Source of the DNA: DTU089 sp964421815
GTDB taxonomy: Bacteria > Bacillota > Clostridia > Oscillospirales > Acutalibacteraceae
Direction of reading: 5' to 3'
Length of the DNA stretch: 62,925 nt
Assembly: GCA_964421815.1 (NCBI GenBank)
Contig: CAYQYT010000013.1
Span: 1-62,925, forward strand
Shown here: positions 17,938-27,984 of the stretch, piece after piece
Layout: the number at the start of each line of letters is the position of its first letter
Position numbering within the stretch: position 1 is the first letter of the stretch
Notes under the pieces: generated by a model
The model's database searches: none
Told to the model about the DNA's origin: nothing
What the model saw: only the letters and a program-made list of their open reading frames with translations
Translations under genes and position numbers: made by a program

Positions 17938-18094
17938 AACTACCTCCGTAATTAAATAAATCACAAATTTGAGCTACAATACCGCCCATTTTTATAACTA
18001 TCATTATACAACGTATTTCCTATTTTTTCAATATAAAAAGTAAATTTATAACATTTGCTTATTGGAGTGTATAATTTTTGTTAAAAATGTTGAA

Positions 18095-18129
18095 ACGGGC
18101 TGTAAAAAACGAAAGTTTTTACAGCCCGT
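18095..18129 (-). terminator. Terminator after the GH38 gene at 18.1-21.3 kb
   Basis: ACGGGCTGTAAAAAC-type arm (18095-18110) pairs with GTTTTTACAGCCCGT (18115-18129) around a GAAA loop. It is a member of the recurring terminator family of this window. Confidence 0.8.
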
Positions 18130-18136
18130 AAAATTA

Positions 18137-21100
18137 TTATCTGACTTTAACCTTGTAACATTTAATCTCAAAAGGATTGATTTCAAAGTTGAGTGTTTTA
18201 CCCTTGGCAATATCAACTGCTACATCATTTCTTTCAAGAAGGTCACATTCCGTTACGCTGTCGATTTCTGCAAAAAGTTCTGCGGATACTTTAGTTCTGC
18301 CGCCCGCTTTTTCAACGAAACGGATAATGTAAGCATCCTCGTCCTCGCATTTTTTAACTGCTTCAAGAGTAACGTTTTTACCCTCAACACTTATGAAGGA
18401 TTTAGAAATATCACCCTTTGCGCTTCCTGCAATATCAACTGCAACAGCGGGGTTATTCATTTCAAGACCTCTGACAAGCGTCTCAGCCTCTTTCCAACTG
18501 CATGCGTGCGGATAAATTGAATAGGTGAAATAGTGATCGCCACGGTCGGATTTGGGGTCGGGGTTCATGGGAGCTTTAAGGAGAGTGATAATCATTCTCT
18601 GCTTGTCAACCTCATAACCGTATTTACAATCGTTAAGGATTGATACACCGTAATTGTCCTCGCTCATATCAATGAAGTTGTGAGCTGAAACTTCGAACTT
18701 CGCCTTATCATAGGGATTATGGCGGTAGTTGGAACTTTCAATTGTTGCATAAGCAATATCACGGGTGTATTTTTGAGCCTTAACATCAACATCAAAGCCG
18801 ACTTTAAGAAGTTTTTCCTGTTCGTTCCAGTTAATGAAAGTATCAAAGTCAATTCTGTCAAGATCGTTGTAGATAATAACATTCTGTTTAACAAGGGACT
18901 TGTTGATTTTCTTTTCAATGGAAACAACGGTGAACACATCACCCTCGGAAACAGAAGTTACCTTACCGGGATCAGTATCAAACTCACGGTCAACGTATGA
19001 AGCCACAATGTCCCAAGCGTCATATTTACCGGGAAGGTCCTCATAGAGTCTGAACACGTTTCCTTTGCCGTCGAGAACTTCTCTGTTATTCTTTTTGTCA
19101 AAGATTGATACAAGCTCTGCGCTGTTGTCAAGCCGGAGTTTGAAGTTTGCGTTTTCGATAACATTATTGTAAGCAACGGCCTTTGTTTCATTAACCTTGC
19201 CGTCCTTTGCGTAATACACTTTGTAGCCCACCGCGGGAATGTCCTTTGCAACAAAAACAAGAACCTTTGTTCCGTCAAGTTTTGTATAACTCTGAACGGG
19301 AACCTTGTTGCCCTCGGCATCGTAGATTTCAACATCCTTATAGGGAAGTTCAACCTTTTGAGTTGCATTTACGCCCAAAGAATTGAAAAGAGCAAAAGGC
19401 TTGCCGTATTTTTCGGCACCGTCGATATTACCTGCAATAACATTGAGGGCTTCACTTCTTACACTTTCACCAATGGCGATAATCTCATCGTAGATTGCAC
19501 AAAGGTCGCCGAATACTTCGGTAATATGTGAACCGGGAAGAGAATCATGGAACTGGTTTGTGAGAATTTTCTGCCAACCCTCGTTGAGTTTTTCAAGGGG
19601 ATACTCGTAGCCGTACTGCATTGCAATACTTGCAAACATCTCTGCCTGACGGTAGAGGTTTTCGGAATATCTGTTAAGTTTTTTAAGGAGAGCCTTTGTG
19701 GTGTGAACACCGCGGTGCTCTTCAAGATAAAGTTCATCTTTCCAAGTGGGAATGTTGGTTTCCGTTGCCTTTGCTTTCATTCTTGCAAGGGAATCCTCAA
19801 TCTTACTTGTCTGCGTTTTGGGAAGACCGGGGAAGTTTTTGTAACGTTTTACATATTCAAGCATTTCGGTGTCAACACCACCGCCGCCGTCACCCCAGCC
19901 GTAGCAGTACATTGATTCGCCGATGGTTTCCTTATCCGTATATTTTTTCCAGTTAACTTTGAGGGAGTCCGCCTCAACAGTACCGATAAAGTGTGTTGGG
20001 GGAACAATGGAGAATACCTTTGAACCGTCGGGACCTTCCCACCAGAATGTGTTATACTGCCAGGGGTTTGTATCGTTCCAGATACCCATTTTGTGAGTTA
20101 CAAAATACTCAACACCCGCTTTTTTAAGAATCTGGGGCATTGCGTAACCGTTACCGAAAACATCGGGAACCCAACAGGTTTTGGGAGTAATACCGAATGT
20201 TTTTTCAGCAAAACGAATGCCGTGGAGGAGCTGACGAACAAAGGATTCACCGGAAACAAGGTTACAGTCAGGCTCAACCCACATTGCACCGATGTATTCC
20301 CATCTGCCCTCTTTAATACGCTCTTTAACCTGCTTGTAGAGGTCGGGATATCTGTTTGCCATTTCAATATATGTAGGAGCGGTACTCTGGGAGAAAATGA
20401 AATCGTCATACTGTTCCATAAGACGAAGCATTGTTGCATGAGTTCTGCCCAACTTACGGATATACTCCTTGTATGCCCACATAAACACAATATCAAGGTG
20501 GGAGTTACCTACAAGAGCAAGTGTACCCTCGGATTTATAGGATGTGTTATTATAAACCTTATCTTTAAGTATTTTCTGGGCCTTGCGGAGTCCCTCTTTA
20601 AATTCCTCGCCCTCAAGGTCGAAGTTAACGAAAGTAAACGCTTCTTTAAGAGTTGCTCTGATAAGTTCTGCAAGTCCCGTATCATGAACGGGCATAAAAA
20701 GTGCATTGAAAATTGCCTTGAAATCCCAATAGATTTCTTCGATTTCAGGGTCAACAACACCTATAAAAGAGCAGGAAAGTGTTTTCACCGTTGACTCATT
20801 TGAATGCCATACATAGTAGGACTCAATATCAACATCGTAATGCTCGTCGCCTTTTGCACAATCCGTAAGAAGAACGGAGTTTCTGAAAGGGTCAAGTCCC
20901 TGGTAGGGTACGCCGTTAAGTGTAAGGAGGGAGTCGCCGCCGAAATACACGTTAAGTGTTACCTTTTTGCCCTTGAAACGTTCGGGCATATCAAAGGAAT
21001 TCTTGAAAAATGCACTCCAACCGTTATTACCCCAACGGTCACCTACATCAATTTCTTTCCATTCGTCATAAAGGAATTCATAATCGTCAACACCTTTATA

Positions 21101-21304
21101 GATGCACTCCCTCATTTTCCACGCGGGAATGGATTCGATATCGGTGTAAATTCTTTTTTTGAGATTTTTGATTTTAAGCGCCGCAACATCGTCAAAGGAG
21201 AAAATACCTCTCTGTTTGCCCTTTGTGGCGTCGCGCCAATCATCAACGTGAGCATCCATGGCATCAAGTGCCGCCACAGCGTCCATGTTTTTAATTTCAG
21301 CCAA
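18137..21304 (-). CDS. GH38 alpha-mannosidase
   Basis: A 1,055-residue family 38 glycoside hydrolase that removes alpha-linked mannose by a retaining, zinc-dependent mechanism. An N-terminal beta domain (about 1-255) precedes the catalytic barrel, which opens with GNSHLDIVFMWAYKE (His-x-Asp zinc ligands, about 265). WVPDVFGNGYAMPQIL carries the nucleophile Asp (about 382), and NQFHDSLPGSHI gives the remaining zinc-site His/Asp (about 580). A mannosidase middle domain and a beta C-terminal domain end with NPFEIKCYKVKV. No signal peptide is present, so it should act in the cytosol on imported mannosides. It differs from the second GH38 (58029-61205), which starts directly with the catalytic domain. 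It is monocistronic, with a terminator behind it. Confidence 0.92.
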   Translation of the reverse strand: MAEIKNMDAVAALDAMDAHVDDWRDATKGKQRGIFSFDDVAALKIKNLKKRIYTDIESIPAWKMRECIYKGVDDYEFLYDEWKEIDVGDRWGNNGWSAFFKNSFDMPERFKGKKVTLNVYFGGDSLLTLNGVPYQGLDPFRNSVLLTDCAKGDEHYDVDIESYYVWHSNESTVKTLSCSFIGVVDPEIEEIYWDFKAIFNALFMPVHDTGLAELIRATLKEAFTFVNFDLEGEEFKEGLRKAQKILKDKVYNNTSYKSEGTLALVGNSHLDIVFMWAYKEYIRKLGRTHATMLRLMEQYDDFIFSQSTAPTYIEMANRYPDLYKQVKERIKEGRWEYIGAMWVEPDCNLVSGESFVRQLLHGIRFAEKTFGITPKTCWVPDVFGNGYAMPQILKKAGVEYFVTHKMGIWNDTNPWQYNTFWWEGPDGSKVFSIVPPTHFIGTVEADSLKVNWKKYTDKETIGESMYCYGWGDGGGGVDTEMLEYVKRYKNFPGLPKTQTSKIEDSLARMKAKATETNIPTWKDELYLEEHRGVHTTKALLKKLNRYSENLYRQAEMFASIAMQYGYEYPLEKLNEGWQKILTNQFHDSLPGSHITEVFGDLCAIYDEIIAIGESVRSEALNVIAGNIDGAEKYGKPFALFNSLGVNATQKVELPYKDVEIYDAEGNKVPVQSYTKLDGTKVLVFVAKDIPAVGYKVYYAKDGKVNETKAVAYNNVIENANFKLRLDNSAELVSIFDKKNNREVLDGKGNVFRLYEDLPGKYDAWDIVASYVDREFDTDPGKVTSVSEGDVFTVVSIEKKINKSLVKQNVIIYNDLDRIDFDTFINWNEQEKLLKVGFDVDVKAQKYTRDIAYATIESSNYRHNPYDKAKFEVSAHNFIDMSEDNYGVSILNDCKYGYEVDKQRMIITLLKAPMNPDPKSDRGDHYFTYSIYPHACSWKEAETLVRGLEMNNPAVAVDIAGSAKGDISKSFISVEGKNVTLEAVKKCEDEDAYIIRFVEKAGGRTKVSAELFAEIDSVTECDLLERNDVAVDIAKGKTLNFEINPFEIKCYKVKVR

Positions 21305-21430
21305 ACTTATCGTCCTTTCTCTACCGAAAACCTATACGCAAACAAGCCGTAGTTTTCGATTTTATTATTTTTCAAGTATAGCATTATATGTAAAATTTAG
21401 CAAGAGAAAACTTTAAAATGCACAATAAAA

Positions 21431-21463
21431 CTGCGACACTCCTCTGTAAAAGGGGGGTCGCAA
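21431..21463 (-). terminator. Terminator after the P-type ATPase
   Basis: On the minus strand GCGAC and CCCCCT pair with AGGAGT and GTCGC, followed by AGTTTTATT. Confidence 0.6.
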
Positions 21464-21477
21464 GATATACTATTGGT

Positions 21478-24165
21478 TTAATTGCAGTTTTTACCAAACT
21501 TTCTTTGGAAGAACTTAACAATCTCAACAATGGGAATAACAAGGAATGCAAGACCGAGAGAAATAAGGTATGCTGTAAGATCAAGATGTGCAAAGCCAAA
21601 GAGATTCGAAAGGAAATCAATCTCAACAACTGCAGTTGTAAGAAGAAGCGAACCTATCATTGCACCGTAAAGGGCTACGTTGTGATGGCCCTTGAAAAGA
21701 AGCGCAACGGAAGAACCTCTCTGGGAACGCATATTGAAAGAATGGAAAATTTCGCACATTGACATTGTGAAGAATGCCATGGTCATACCCTCATTGCAAT
21801 CGCTGATGTTGTAGAATGCCCAAACACCTGTTTCAAGGAATTCTCCGATATAGAAAGCGGCAACAGTAAGAACCGTAACAATAATTCCCTGATATGCACA
21901 GTCAATACCCAAGCCACCTGCAAAAATGCCGTCGCTCTTGCTTCTGGGATGCCTTTTCATAATATTTGATTCGGGTTTTTCAAGACCGAGAGCGAGAGCG
22001 GGGAAACAGTCTGTAACAAGGTTGATAAAGAGAAGATGGGGCGCTTCGAGAATTGTGAATTTCATAACCGTTGCAAAGAAAATCGAAAGAACTTCGGAAA
22101 GGTTTGAAGCAAGGAGGAACTGAATTGCTTTACGAATATTGTCGTAAATTCTTCTGCCCTCGCTGACTGCGGAAACAATGGTTGCAAAGTTATCATCCGT
22201 AAGCACCATATCCGCAACATTCTTTGTAACGTCGGTACCCGTAATACCCATACCTACGCCGATATCGGCACTCTTAATTGAGGGGGCATCGTTAACACCG
22301 TCACCGGTCATGGCGGTAACATAGCCTTTTTTCTTCCATGCGTTAACTATTCTTGTTTTATGCTCGGGCTGAACACGTGCATAAACAAATGTATTTTCAA
22401 CTATTTTTTCAAATTCTTCATCGGAATACTTATCAATATCGCTGCCCATCATAGCCTGGGAATCATCTGTGAGAATACCAAGTTCTCTTGCGATAGCCTT
22501 TGCGGTATTGATGTGGTCGCCGGTAATCATAATGGGGGTAATACCTGCGCCGCGACATTCGATAATAGCATCCTTAACCTCGGGACGAACGGGGTCAATC
22601 ATACCCGTAAGTCCTATAAAGATCATGTCTTTTTCAAGTGCTTCCGATTCATAGGCTGCGGGTTCTTCCCCGTATTCGCAGTAAGCAACAGCAAAAACAC
22701 GGAGGGCTTTGTTACCCATTCTTGTGTTTTCCTCAGCGGCTTTTTGAAGAATTTCGTCGGTCATATCAACAACCCGGCCCCCAACAAGTGCCTTTGTACA
22801 CTTTTTGAGGATTTCGTCGGGCGCACCTTTTGTATATTGAACAAATTTACCGCCGACGGAATGAACTGTTGACATCATCTTCCTGCCGGAATCGAAGGGA
22901 ACCTCCCCTGTTCTGGGATTTGCTTCAACAAGGTCGCTCTTTTTGAGACCCAGGGAAGCGGCATAGTTAATAAGGGCAACTTCATCGGGTTCGCCGGTGC
23001 TCTTACCATCATCGGAAACCTCCGCATTTGTGCAAAGAGCCATAGCAGTTGCAAGGGCTTTTTCATCCTCTGCGTAATGGTCAACAACCGTCATTACATT
23101 CTGGGTGAGAGTACCTGTTTTATCGGAACAGATAATCTGTGTACAACCCAATGTTTCAACCGCATTCATTTTACGGATGATAGCGTTCTTTTTGGACATA
23201 TTCGTTACACCGATTGAAAGAACGATTGTCATAACCGCCACAAGTCCCTCGGGAATAGCGGCAACTGCAAGTGCAATGGCGGTTATAAATGAATGAAGTG
23301 CCACATCAAAGAACTGTGCGTTTTCAGCCAGGAAATACTGACTGATAATATTGTAAGCAAAAATTACGGCACAAATTACAAGAATAAGTTTTGTAAGAAT
23401 TTTTGAAAGTTGTTCAAGTTTCAGTTCAAGGGGAGTTTTGCCCTCTTCTGCAAGGGAAATTGCAGTTGCAATTTTACCCATTTCTGTATCCATACCCGTT
23501 GCAACAACAACGGCTTTACCACGACCATATACAAGCGTTGAGCCCATATAAGCCATATTTTTACGGTCTCCCAAAGGAACTTCATCACTCTTTTCCTTTG
23601 AAAGAGTAAGAGCCTTAACGAGCTTGTTAACAGGAACGGATTCGCCTGTAAGAGCCGCTTCCTCGATTTTCATACTTGCACATTCAAAGATACGGCAGTC
23701 CGCAGGAATAGCGTCGCCTGCATCAAGAAGAATAACATCACCTACAACAAGATCCTCACTCTTGATGGTTTCCACTTTTCCGTCACGGAGTGTTTTAGTT
23801 GTTGCGGCGGACATTTTCTGGAGTGCTTCAACCGCTTTTTCGGCTTTATTTTCCTGAACAACACCCAGTACCGCGTTAATAATGACAACTACAAGGATGA
23901 TGATTGCGTCCGTGGGGGGAACAAAGTGACCTGCCTCGATAATCTCCGTTGCGGCAGAAATAACCGCGGCAACAAGAAGGACGATAATCATGGGGTCTTT
24001 CATTTGGTCGAAGAACTTTTTTAATGTTGAGTCTTTTTTGGCCTCGGCAAGCTTGTTTTTTCCGTTTTTTTCAAGTCTTGCGGCGGCTTGTGCAGAAGTT
24101 AAACCTTTTTCATTGGAGTCAACTTCTTTAAAAACCGATTCGGCTGTTTCGAGATAGTGCTTCAT
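21478..24165 (-). CDS. P-type cation ATPase (P2A Ca2+/Mn2+ type)
   Basis: A ten-helix P2-type ATPase of 895 residues. The N-terminal cation ATPase domain is followed by TGESVPVNK, AAIPEGLVAVMTIVL (TM4; PEGL ion-site motif), CSDKTGTLTQN (phosphorylated Asp), KGAPDEI, GDGVNDAPSIKSADIGVGM, and NLVTDCFPALALGLE in TM6. The TM4/TM6 signatures (PEGL, N-x-x-x-D) are those of SERCA/PMR1-like Ca2+ pumps, which often also move Mn2+. The probable yybP-ykoY riboswitch in its leader (24235-24325) points to Mn2+-induced expression and hence export of Mn2+ as well as or instead of Ca2+. GAAAGGGAAAACATTATG provides the start. It is monocistronic. Confidence 0.93.
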   Translation of the reverse strand: MKHYLETAESVFKEVDSNEKGLTSAQAAARLEKNGKNKLAEAKKDSTLKKFFDQMKDPMIIVLLVAAVISAATEIIEAGHFVPPTDAIIILVVVIINAVLGVVQENKAEKAVEALQKMSAATTKTLRDGKVETIKSEDLVVGDVILLDAGDAIPADCRIFECASMKIEEAALTGESVPVNKLVKALTLSKEKSDEVPLGDRKNMAYMGSTLVYGRGKAVVVATGMDTEMGKIATAISLAEEGKTPLELKLEQLSKILTKLILVICAVIFAYNIISQYFLAENAQFFDVALHSFITAIALAVAAIPEGLVAVMTIVLSIGVTNMSKKNAIIRKMNAVETLGCTQIICSDKTGTLTQNVMTVVDHYAEDEKALATAMALCTNAEVSDDGKSTGEPDEVALINYAASLGLKKSDLVEANPRTGEVPFDSGRKMMSTVHSVGGKFVQYTKGAPDEILKKCTKALVGGRVVDMTDEILQKAAEENTRMGNKALRVFAVAYCEYGEEPAAYESEALEKDMIFIGLTGMIDPVRPEVKDAIIECRGAGITPIMITGDHINTAKAIARELGILTDDSQAMMGSDIDKYSDEEFEKIVENTFVYARVQPEHKTRIVNAWKKKGYVTAMTGDGVNDAPSIKSADIGVGMGITGTDVTKNVADMVLTDDNFATIVSAVSEGRRIYDNIRKAIQFLLASNLSEVLSIFFATVMKFTILEAPHLLFINLVTDCFPALALGLEKPESNIMKRHPRSKSDGIFAGGLGIDCAYQGIIVTVLTVAAFYIGEFLETGVWAFYNISDCNEGMTMAFFTMSMCEIFHSFNMRSQRGSSVALLFKGHHNVALYGAMIGSLLLTTAVVEIDFLSNLFGFAHLDLTAYLISLGLAFLVIPIVEIVKFFQRKFGKNCN

Positions 24166-24204
24166 AATGTTTTCCCTTTCTTTTTTATTTTTGCAACCGG
24201 AGCA

Positions 24205-24325
24205 GTAAAAAAATAATGACTCCTACCGCTTAACCGGTAAAAGTCTCACTCTTTAAGATATTGGCGGGCAGAATGCCGAGATTGACGCCAATATCACGTT
24301 GTAACGCGAGTTACTCCCTTTTATT
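24205..24325 (-). promoter_or_regulatory. Probable yybP-ykoY (manganese) riboswitch
   Basis: Read on the minus strand, the leader begins AAAAGGGAGTAACTCGCGTT. It continues with GTCAATCTCGGC, CTGCCCGCCAATATC, and then AGTGAGACTTTTACC. AAAGGGAGTA-, GTCA-, CTGCC- and GAGAC-UUUACC are the order-conserved elements of the yybP-ykoY aptamer as I know it. The ATATTGGCG/CGCCAATAT pairing forms an internal helix. The expression platform is not clear: TACCGGTTAAGCGGTA and GGAG/CTCC pairings are possible near 24205-24240. The location, directly before a P-type ATPase, is the known context of this Mn2+ riboswitch. Confidence 0.75.
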
Positions 24326-24332
24326 ACCAAGT

Positions 24333-24360
24333 ATTATATAACATTTTACCATTTTTGTAA
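24333..24360 (-). promoter_or_regulatory. Promoter of the riboswitch-ATPase transcript
   Basis: On the minus strand TTACAA (complement of 24355-24360), 16-base spacer, TATAAT (complement of 24333-24338), just upstream of the aptamer. Confidence 0.6.
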
Positions 24361-24416
24361 ATAGTTTTTCCCATTTTGTTAAGACAAACAACAATATTTA
24401 CAAAAACTTAAAAAAT

Positions 24417-24448
24417 GGGATGCAAAAAACAAAAGTTTTTTACATCCC
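24417..24448 (-). terminator. Terminator of the FN3-protein operon
   Basis: GGGATGCAAAAAAC (24417-24430) pairs with GTTTTTTACATCCC (24435-24448) around an AAAA loop, directly after the last FN3 gene. Same family as the terminators at 18.1, 43.05 and 47.98 kb. Confidence 0.85.
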
Positions 24449-24454
24449 CTTCTT

Positions 24455-27400
24455 TTAATATTTATCTTTTATTTTCAAACCGTCTTTTTTATAGTAACTC
24501 TTATAGGAACCGCTGTATGCACGCACCGTATAATAGTAGGTTTTGCCTTTTTTGGCGGTTTTATCAAGATATGAGGTTGTTGTTTTTCCGGAAACCTTGG
24601 CAATTTGCTTCCAACTACCGGAGGAACTGTCTTTTCTATAAACATAATAACCGGATGCGCCCGTTACTTCACCCCACTTGAAAGTAATACCGCTCTTGGA
24701 GCTTTTTACGCTCTTTAACGGGGGTATCGCAAGGCGTTTCATTTTAAGCCCTTCTGCAATATATGTGGAGCAAGAACTGCCGGAAACCGCAACAACCGTG
24801 TAAATATATGACTTTCCCTCTTTAACCTTTTTGTCCGTATATGACCGGGATTCTGTGGTAGCTATTTTCTCCCATTTTGACGAACTGCTTGTTTTACGAT
24901 AAACAATATATTCGGAAGCACCCACGGATTTTTCCCACTTAACCGTTATACCTTTTGTGCTGTTAACAATACTTTTAAGTTTGGGAGCCGCAAGACGTTT
25001 TATTGACCAACCGGAAGTATTGTAGCCGGAGAATGTCTTGCCGTTGTAAGCTTTTACAGTATATTTATATATTTTTCCGTCTTTAACATTCTTATCGGTA
25101 TAAATATTTTTTGTGACAATACCCAATCGCTTCCAAGAGTTCTCTCCGGGAGCTTTACGGTAAACATAGTAACTTTTTGCCCCGGAAATCTTCGACCATG
25201 TTAAAGTAATTGACGATGTTTTGTTGGAGGTTTTCACCACAGGTGATTCAAAGTAGGTAAAACTCTTTGAAGAGTATGTACTTATGCTGTTTCCGTTTTC
25301 GGTCCTGATGGCATAATAGGTTTTGACTCCATTCTTTGCACCTTTGTCAATATAAGAAGTTTTAGAAGACGACACCTTGGTTATATAAACCCAGTCTTTT
25401 CCGCTCTCTTTACGGTAAAGTCTGTAATATTTGGCTCCGTTGGACTTCTCCCAAGTGATTTTTACACCACCGTAAGCATTTGAAAGGGATTTTATATATT
25501 TGGTGGCAAGGAATACTGCGTTGTATGTACCGGAAGCAACACTCCTGTCGTTTTCGTCAACTGCATATACTCTGTAAATGTATCCCTGACCGTCTTTTAT
25601 GCTTTTATCTTCATGCTGTGTTTTATCAGCAGTAACGGTGGCAATTTTCTTGAAAGATGTAGTTCTCTCGCCTTTTGAATTAGTCGAGGCTTTCTGAATC
25701 TCGTATCTTTTTGCTCCCTCAACCTTACTCCAACTCAAAACGATACTGTTTGCGGTATTCTTCGCACTGCTGATTTTTGGGGCAGAAAGGTATTTTACAT
25801 TCTTTACGGCAGATTCATCAATTCCCCCCTCGTAAGAATCAACAACGGGAATAACCGAGTAAGCATAAACCTGCCCGCTTACTACACTACTGTCCGTATA
25901 GCCGGTGCTCTTGGTTTCATAAATTCTTGTCCACACATTGCCGTTTTTACGGCAAACAATGTAGTAGTCCGCAGAAGAATGTTTATTCCAACCTACCGAT
26001 ATACCATTTGAGAGTATTTTTGTTGTAACATTTTCTACGCACAAAATCCGCTTAACAATTGGAGTTATATCGCTGTATTTGCTGTTATCTTTTGCACTTA
26101 CTGCCTGAACATAATATGAATACAGCCCGCCTATTTCAATATTCGTGTCATTGTATTCGGTTTCTCCGGCATCAACGCTGGCAATAAGACGACTTTCCTC
26201 CGACTCTCCGTCCCGACGGAAAATACGGTATTCCACAGAGCCGGCAGATGCAGTCCAGCTAACTTTAATAGCATCCTTTACGTTAACTGCCGTAACATTC
26301 TGCGGTGCTTTAAGGTAATAGACGGACATATCCGAGCAAACTTTTTCGCTTTCCGAATTACCGATAAAGGGAACAGCACAGTAATGGTAGGTTTTTCCGC
26401 TACCCGCACCTTTATCGTTATAAGTTGTTTGGTTTTTTGAAGCAGTTCCGGCTTTTTCCCAAGTGCCGTCAACTGTTTTTCTGTAAATATTGTAGCCGTC
26501 AACACCGCTTACCGCTTCCCAGGACACCTGAACATTGTCGGCAAGTGCCGTCAAGTCGGTAACCGTGGTGGTGGGAACTCTTGTAATTGTGTAGCCTGTT
26601 TTAGTAAAAGCACTTTCACCGTAATCGTTAACAGCCTTAACGCTGTAAGTATAAGTTTTTCCGAAATCGACATCATAGTCAATAAAACTTGTTGACGGTG
26701 TGGTGACATACTCCGTAAGTTCTGTTTCAACACCCACGGCTCTTCTGTAAATAGCATAATAGGCTGCATTTTCAACGGTTTTCCATTTCAACTCGATTCC
26801 GTCGCTGATGTTGGAAACTGAAATAACTTCCGGAGAGGGCAAGTAGGTAACAATACTCCCCTCTTCAAGAGTATCCGTTGTAAAGTTGCCGAGAGTTGAG
26901 TTAACATCATATTCGTAGGTTTTACCGTTTTCAACATCAGTATCTTTATACGATGTTGAAAGGGCCGCCGAGCGCTCGGAAACAACCGACCATTGAGTTC
27001 CTCCCAGTTCGCGACGCATAATTTTATAACTGTCCGCACCCTTTACCGTGTCCCATGTTATGTCAATACCGCCCACACCGTTCATTGCCGTAACGTTTGA
27101 GGGCTTGGATATATATTTACATGAAACACCGTTAGCATCAAATAAGCCTTTTGTGGTAGGGGTAGTGGCATTTATAGCCTTAGCACTGTAAATATAGGTG
27201 TTTCCGCTTTCAGGATTAACATCCTCATAGCACAGAACATCACCGGAAACAGTCGTAAGTATTTCCCATGCGCCCGTGGGAGTTTTACGTCGGATTTCAT
27301 ATTCGGTTGCACCCACGGATTTTTCCCAAGTAAATAAAACCGCATTGGTACGAAGCACCGCACTTTTGAGTTTCGGTGCCTCAAGGGTCGTGACGTCATT

Positions 27401-27916
27401 TATCATTGCAATTTTTTGCAAACCATCTCCGATTGTAATCGACTGTTCGGTATTGGATGTAGAGAAAAACTCCCGACAATAGAAATTAACGTTTGTTGTG
27501 GGTCTTTCATCACTTATGACATCAAAAGTCAGTTTAAAAAACTCGGTATTGGCGCTTGTTTTTTCGGGTACGATATTTGTATAGCCTACCGCATAGTATC
27601 CGTCGCCGTATTCCGCAGAAATACCGTTTACATATTCACCTTTGAACTGTCGAACGCCCGTACTTGTGTAGGCGGGAAGAAACTCAACGGGAGAAAGCAC
27701 CTCACTGTCATATTCAACTAAAACGACGGCACCGCCAAAGCCCTCTATGCCTCCGCTTAAACTAACCGTATATGTGATTTTCCCGTCAGTTACAAATCCG
27801 CTTTTTACAGAAAAGATCCTGTCCGCCGCACCTGCTGCAACAACCTGAACCGCAGTACTGCCAAATACGGAAAAGCACATTACTATGCAAAGTATAAAAG
27901 ATAATGCTCTTTTCAA
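24455..27916 (-). CDS. Secreted cohesin-like/FN3 repeat protein, 11 repeats
   Basis: A 1,153-residue exported protein. The signal peptide MKRALSFILCIVMCFSVFGS leads to a cleavage site near VAAGA. Residues about 30-170 form a cohesin-like beta domain (GGAVVLVEYDSEVLSPVEF ... LTFDVISDERPTTNVNFYC). After this come 11 fibronectin type III-like repeats of about 88 residues (W-x-x-V-x-G-A-x-x-Y-x-x-Y-R-K ... Y-x-D ... G-x-x-Y-x-Y-x-V-x-A). It ends with a conserved repeat and DGLKIKDKY. No LPXTG, SLH or dockerin sequence is present. It is the last of three tandem paralogs (spacing 68 bases, with a hairpin between). The family resemblance suggests an adhesive or scaffolding surface protein; no partner is known. 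Confidence 0.85.
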   Translation of the reverse strand: MKRALSFILCIVMCFSVFGSTAVQVVAAGAADRIFSVKSGFVTDGKITYTVSLSGGIEGFGGAVVLVEYDSEVLSPVEFLPAYTSTGVRQFKGEYVNGISAEYGDGYYAVGYTNIVPEKTSANTEFFKLTFDVISDERPTTNVNFYCREFFSTSNTEQSITIGDGLQKIAMINDVTTLEAPKLKSAVLRTNAVLFTWEKSVGATEYEIRRKTPTGAWEILTTVSGDVLCYEDVNPESGNTYIYSAKAINATTPTTKGLFDANGVSCKYISKPSNVTAMNGVGGIDITWDTVKGADSYKIMRRELGGTQWSVVSERSAALSTSYKDTDVENGKTYEYDVNSTLGNFTTDTLEEGSIVTYLPSPEVISVSNISDGIELKWKTVENAAYYAIYRRAVGVETELTEYVTTPSTSFIDYDVDFGKTYTYSVKAVNDYGESAFTKTGYTITRVPTTTVTDLTALADNVQVSWEAVSGVDGYNIYRKTVDGTWEKAGTASKNQTTYNDKGAGSGKTYHYCAVPFIGNSESEKVCSDMSVYYLKAPQNVTAVNVKDAIKVSWTASAGSVEYRIFRRDGESEESRLIASVDAGETEYNDTNIEIGGLYSYYVQAVSAKDNSKYSDITPIVKRILCVENVTTKILSNGISVGWNKHSSADYYIVCRKNGNVWTRIYETKSTGYTDSSVVSGQVYAYSVIPVVDSYEGGIDESAVKNVKYLSAPKISSAKNTANSIVLSWSKVEGAKRYEIQKASTNSKGERTTSFKKIATVTADKTQHEDKSIKDGQGYIYRVYAVDENDRSVASGTYNAVFLATKYIKSLSNAYGGVKITWEKSNGAKYYRLYRKESGKDWVYITKVSSSKTSYIDKGAKNGVKTYYAIRTENGNSISTYSSKSFTYFESPVVKTSNKTSSITLTWSKISGAKSYYVYRKAPGENSWKRLGIVTKNIYTDKNVKDGKIYKYTVKAYNGKTFSGYNTSGWSIKRLAAPKLKSIVNSTKGITVKWEKSVGASEYIVYRKTSSSSKWEKIATTESRSYTDKKVKEGKSYIYTVVAVSGSSCSTYIAEGLKMKRLAIPPLKSVKSSKSGITFKWGEVTGASGYYVYRKDSSSGSWKQIAKVSGKTTTSYLDKTAKKGKTYYYTVRAYSGSYKSYYKKDGLKIKDKY

Positions 27917-27932
27917 AAGCGTACCTCCTGTA

Positions 27933-27972
27933 TATAACAGTTCCCCCGCAACCGAGGGAACCGCTTGTTATA
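27933..27972 (-). other. Intercistronic hairpin between two FN3 genes
   Basis: TATAACA (27933-27939) pairs with TGTTATA (27966-27972), and inside it GTTCCC pairs with GGGAAC. There is no U-tract, so it may be an mRNA processing or stability element rather than a terminator. Confidence 0.5.
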
Positions 27973-27984
27973 TTAACGATTTTT

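Noticed and set aside
20093..20794. Plus-strand open frame of 233 codons
   Set aside because: Antisense shadow of the GH38 gene; Cys/Phe-rich, no RBS or domain.
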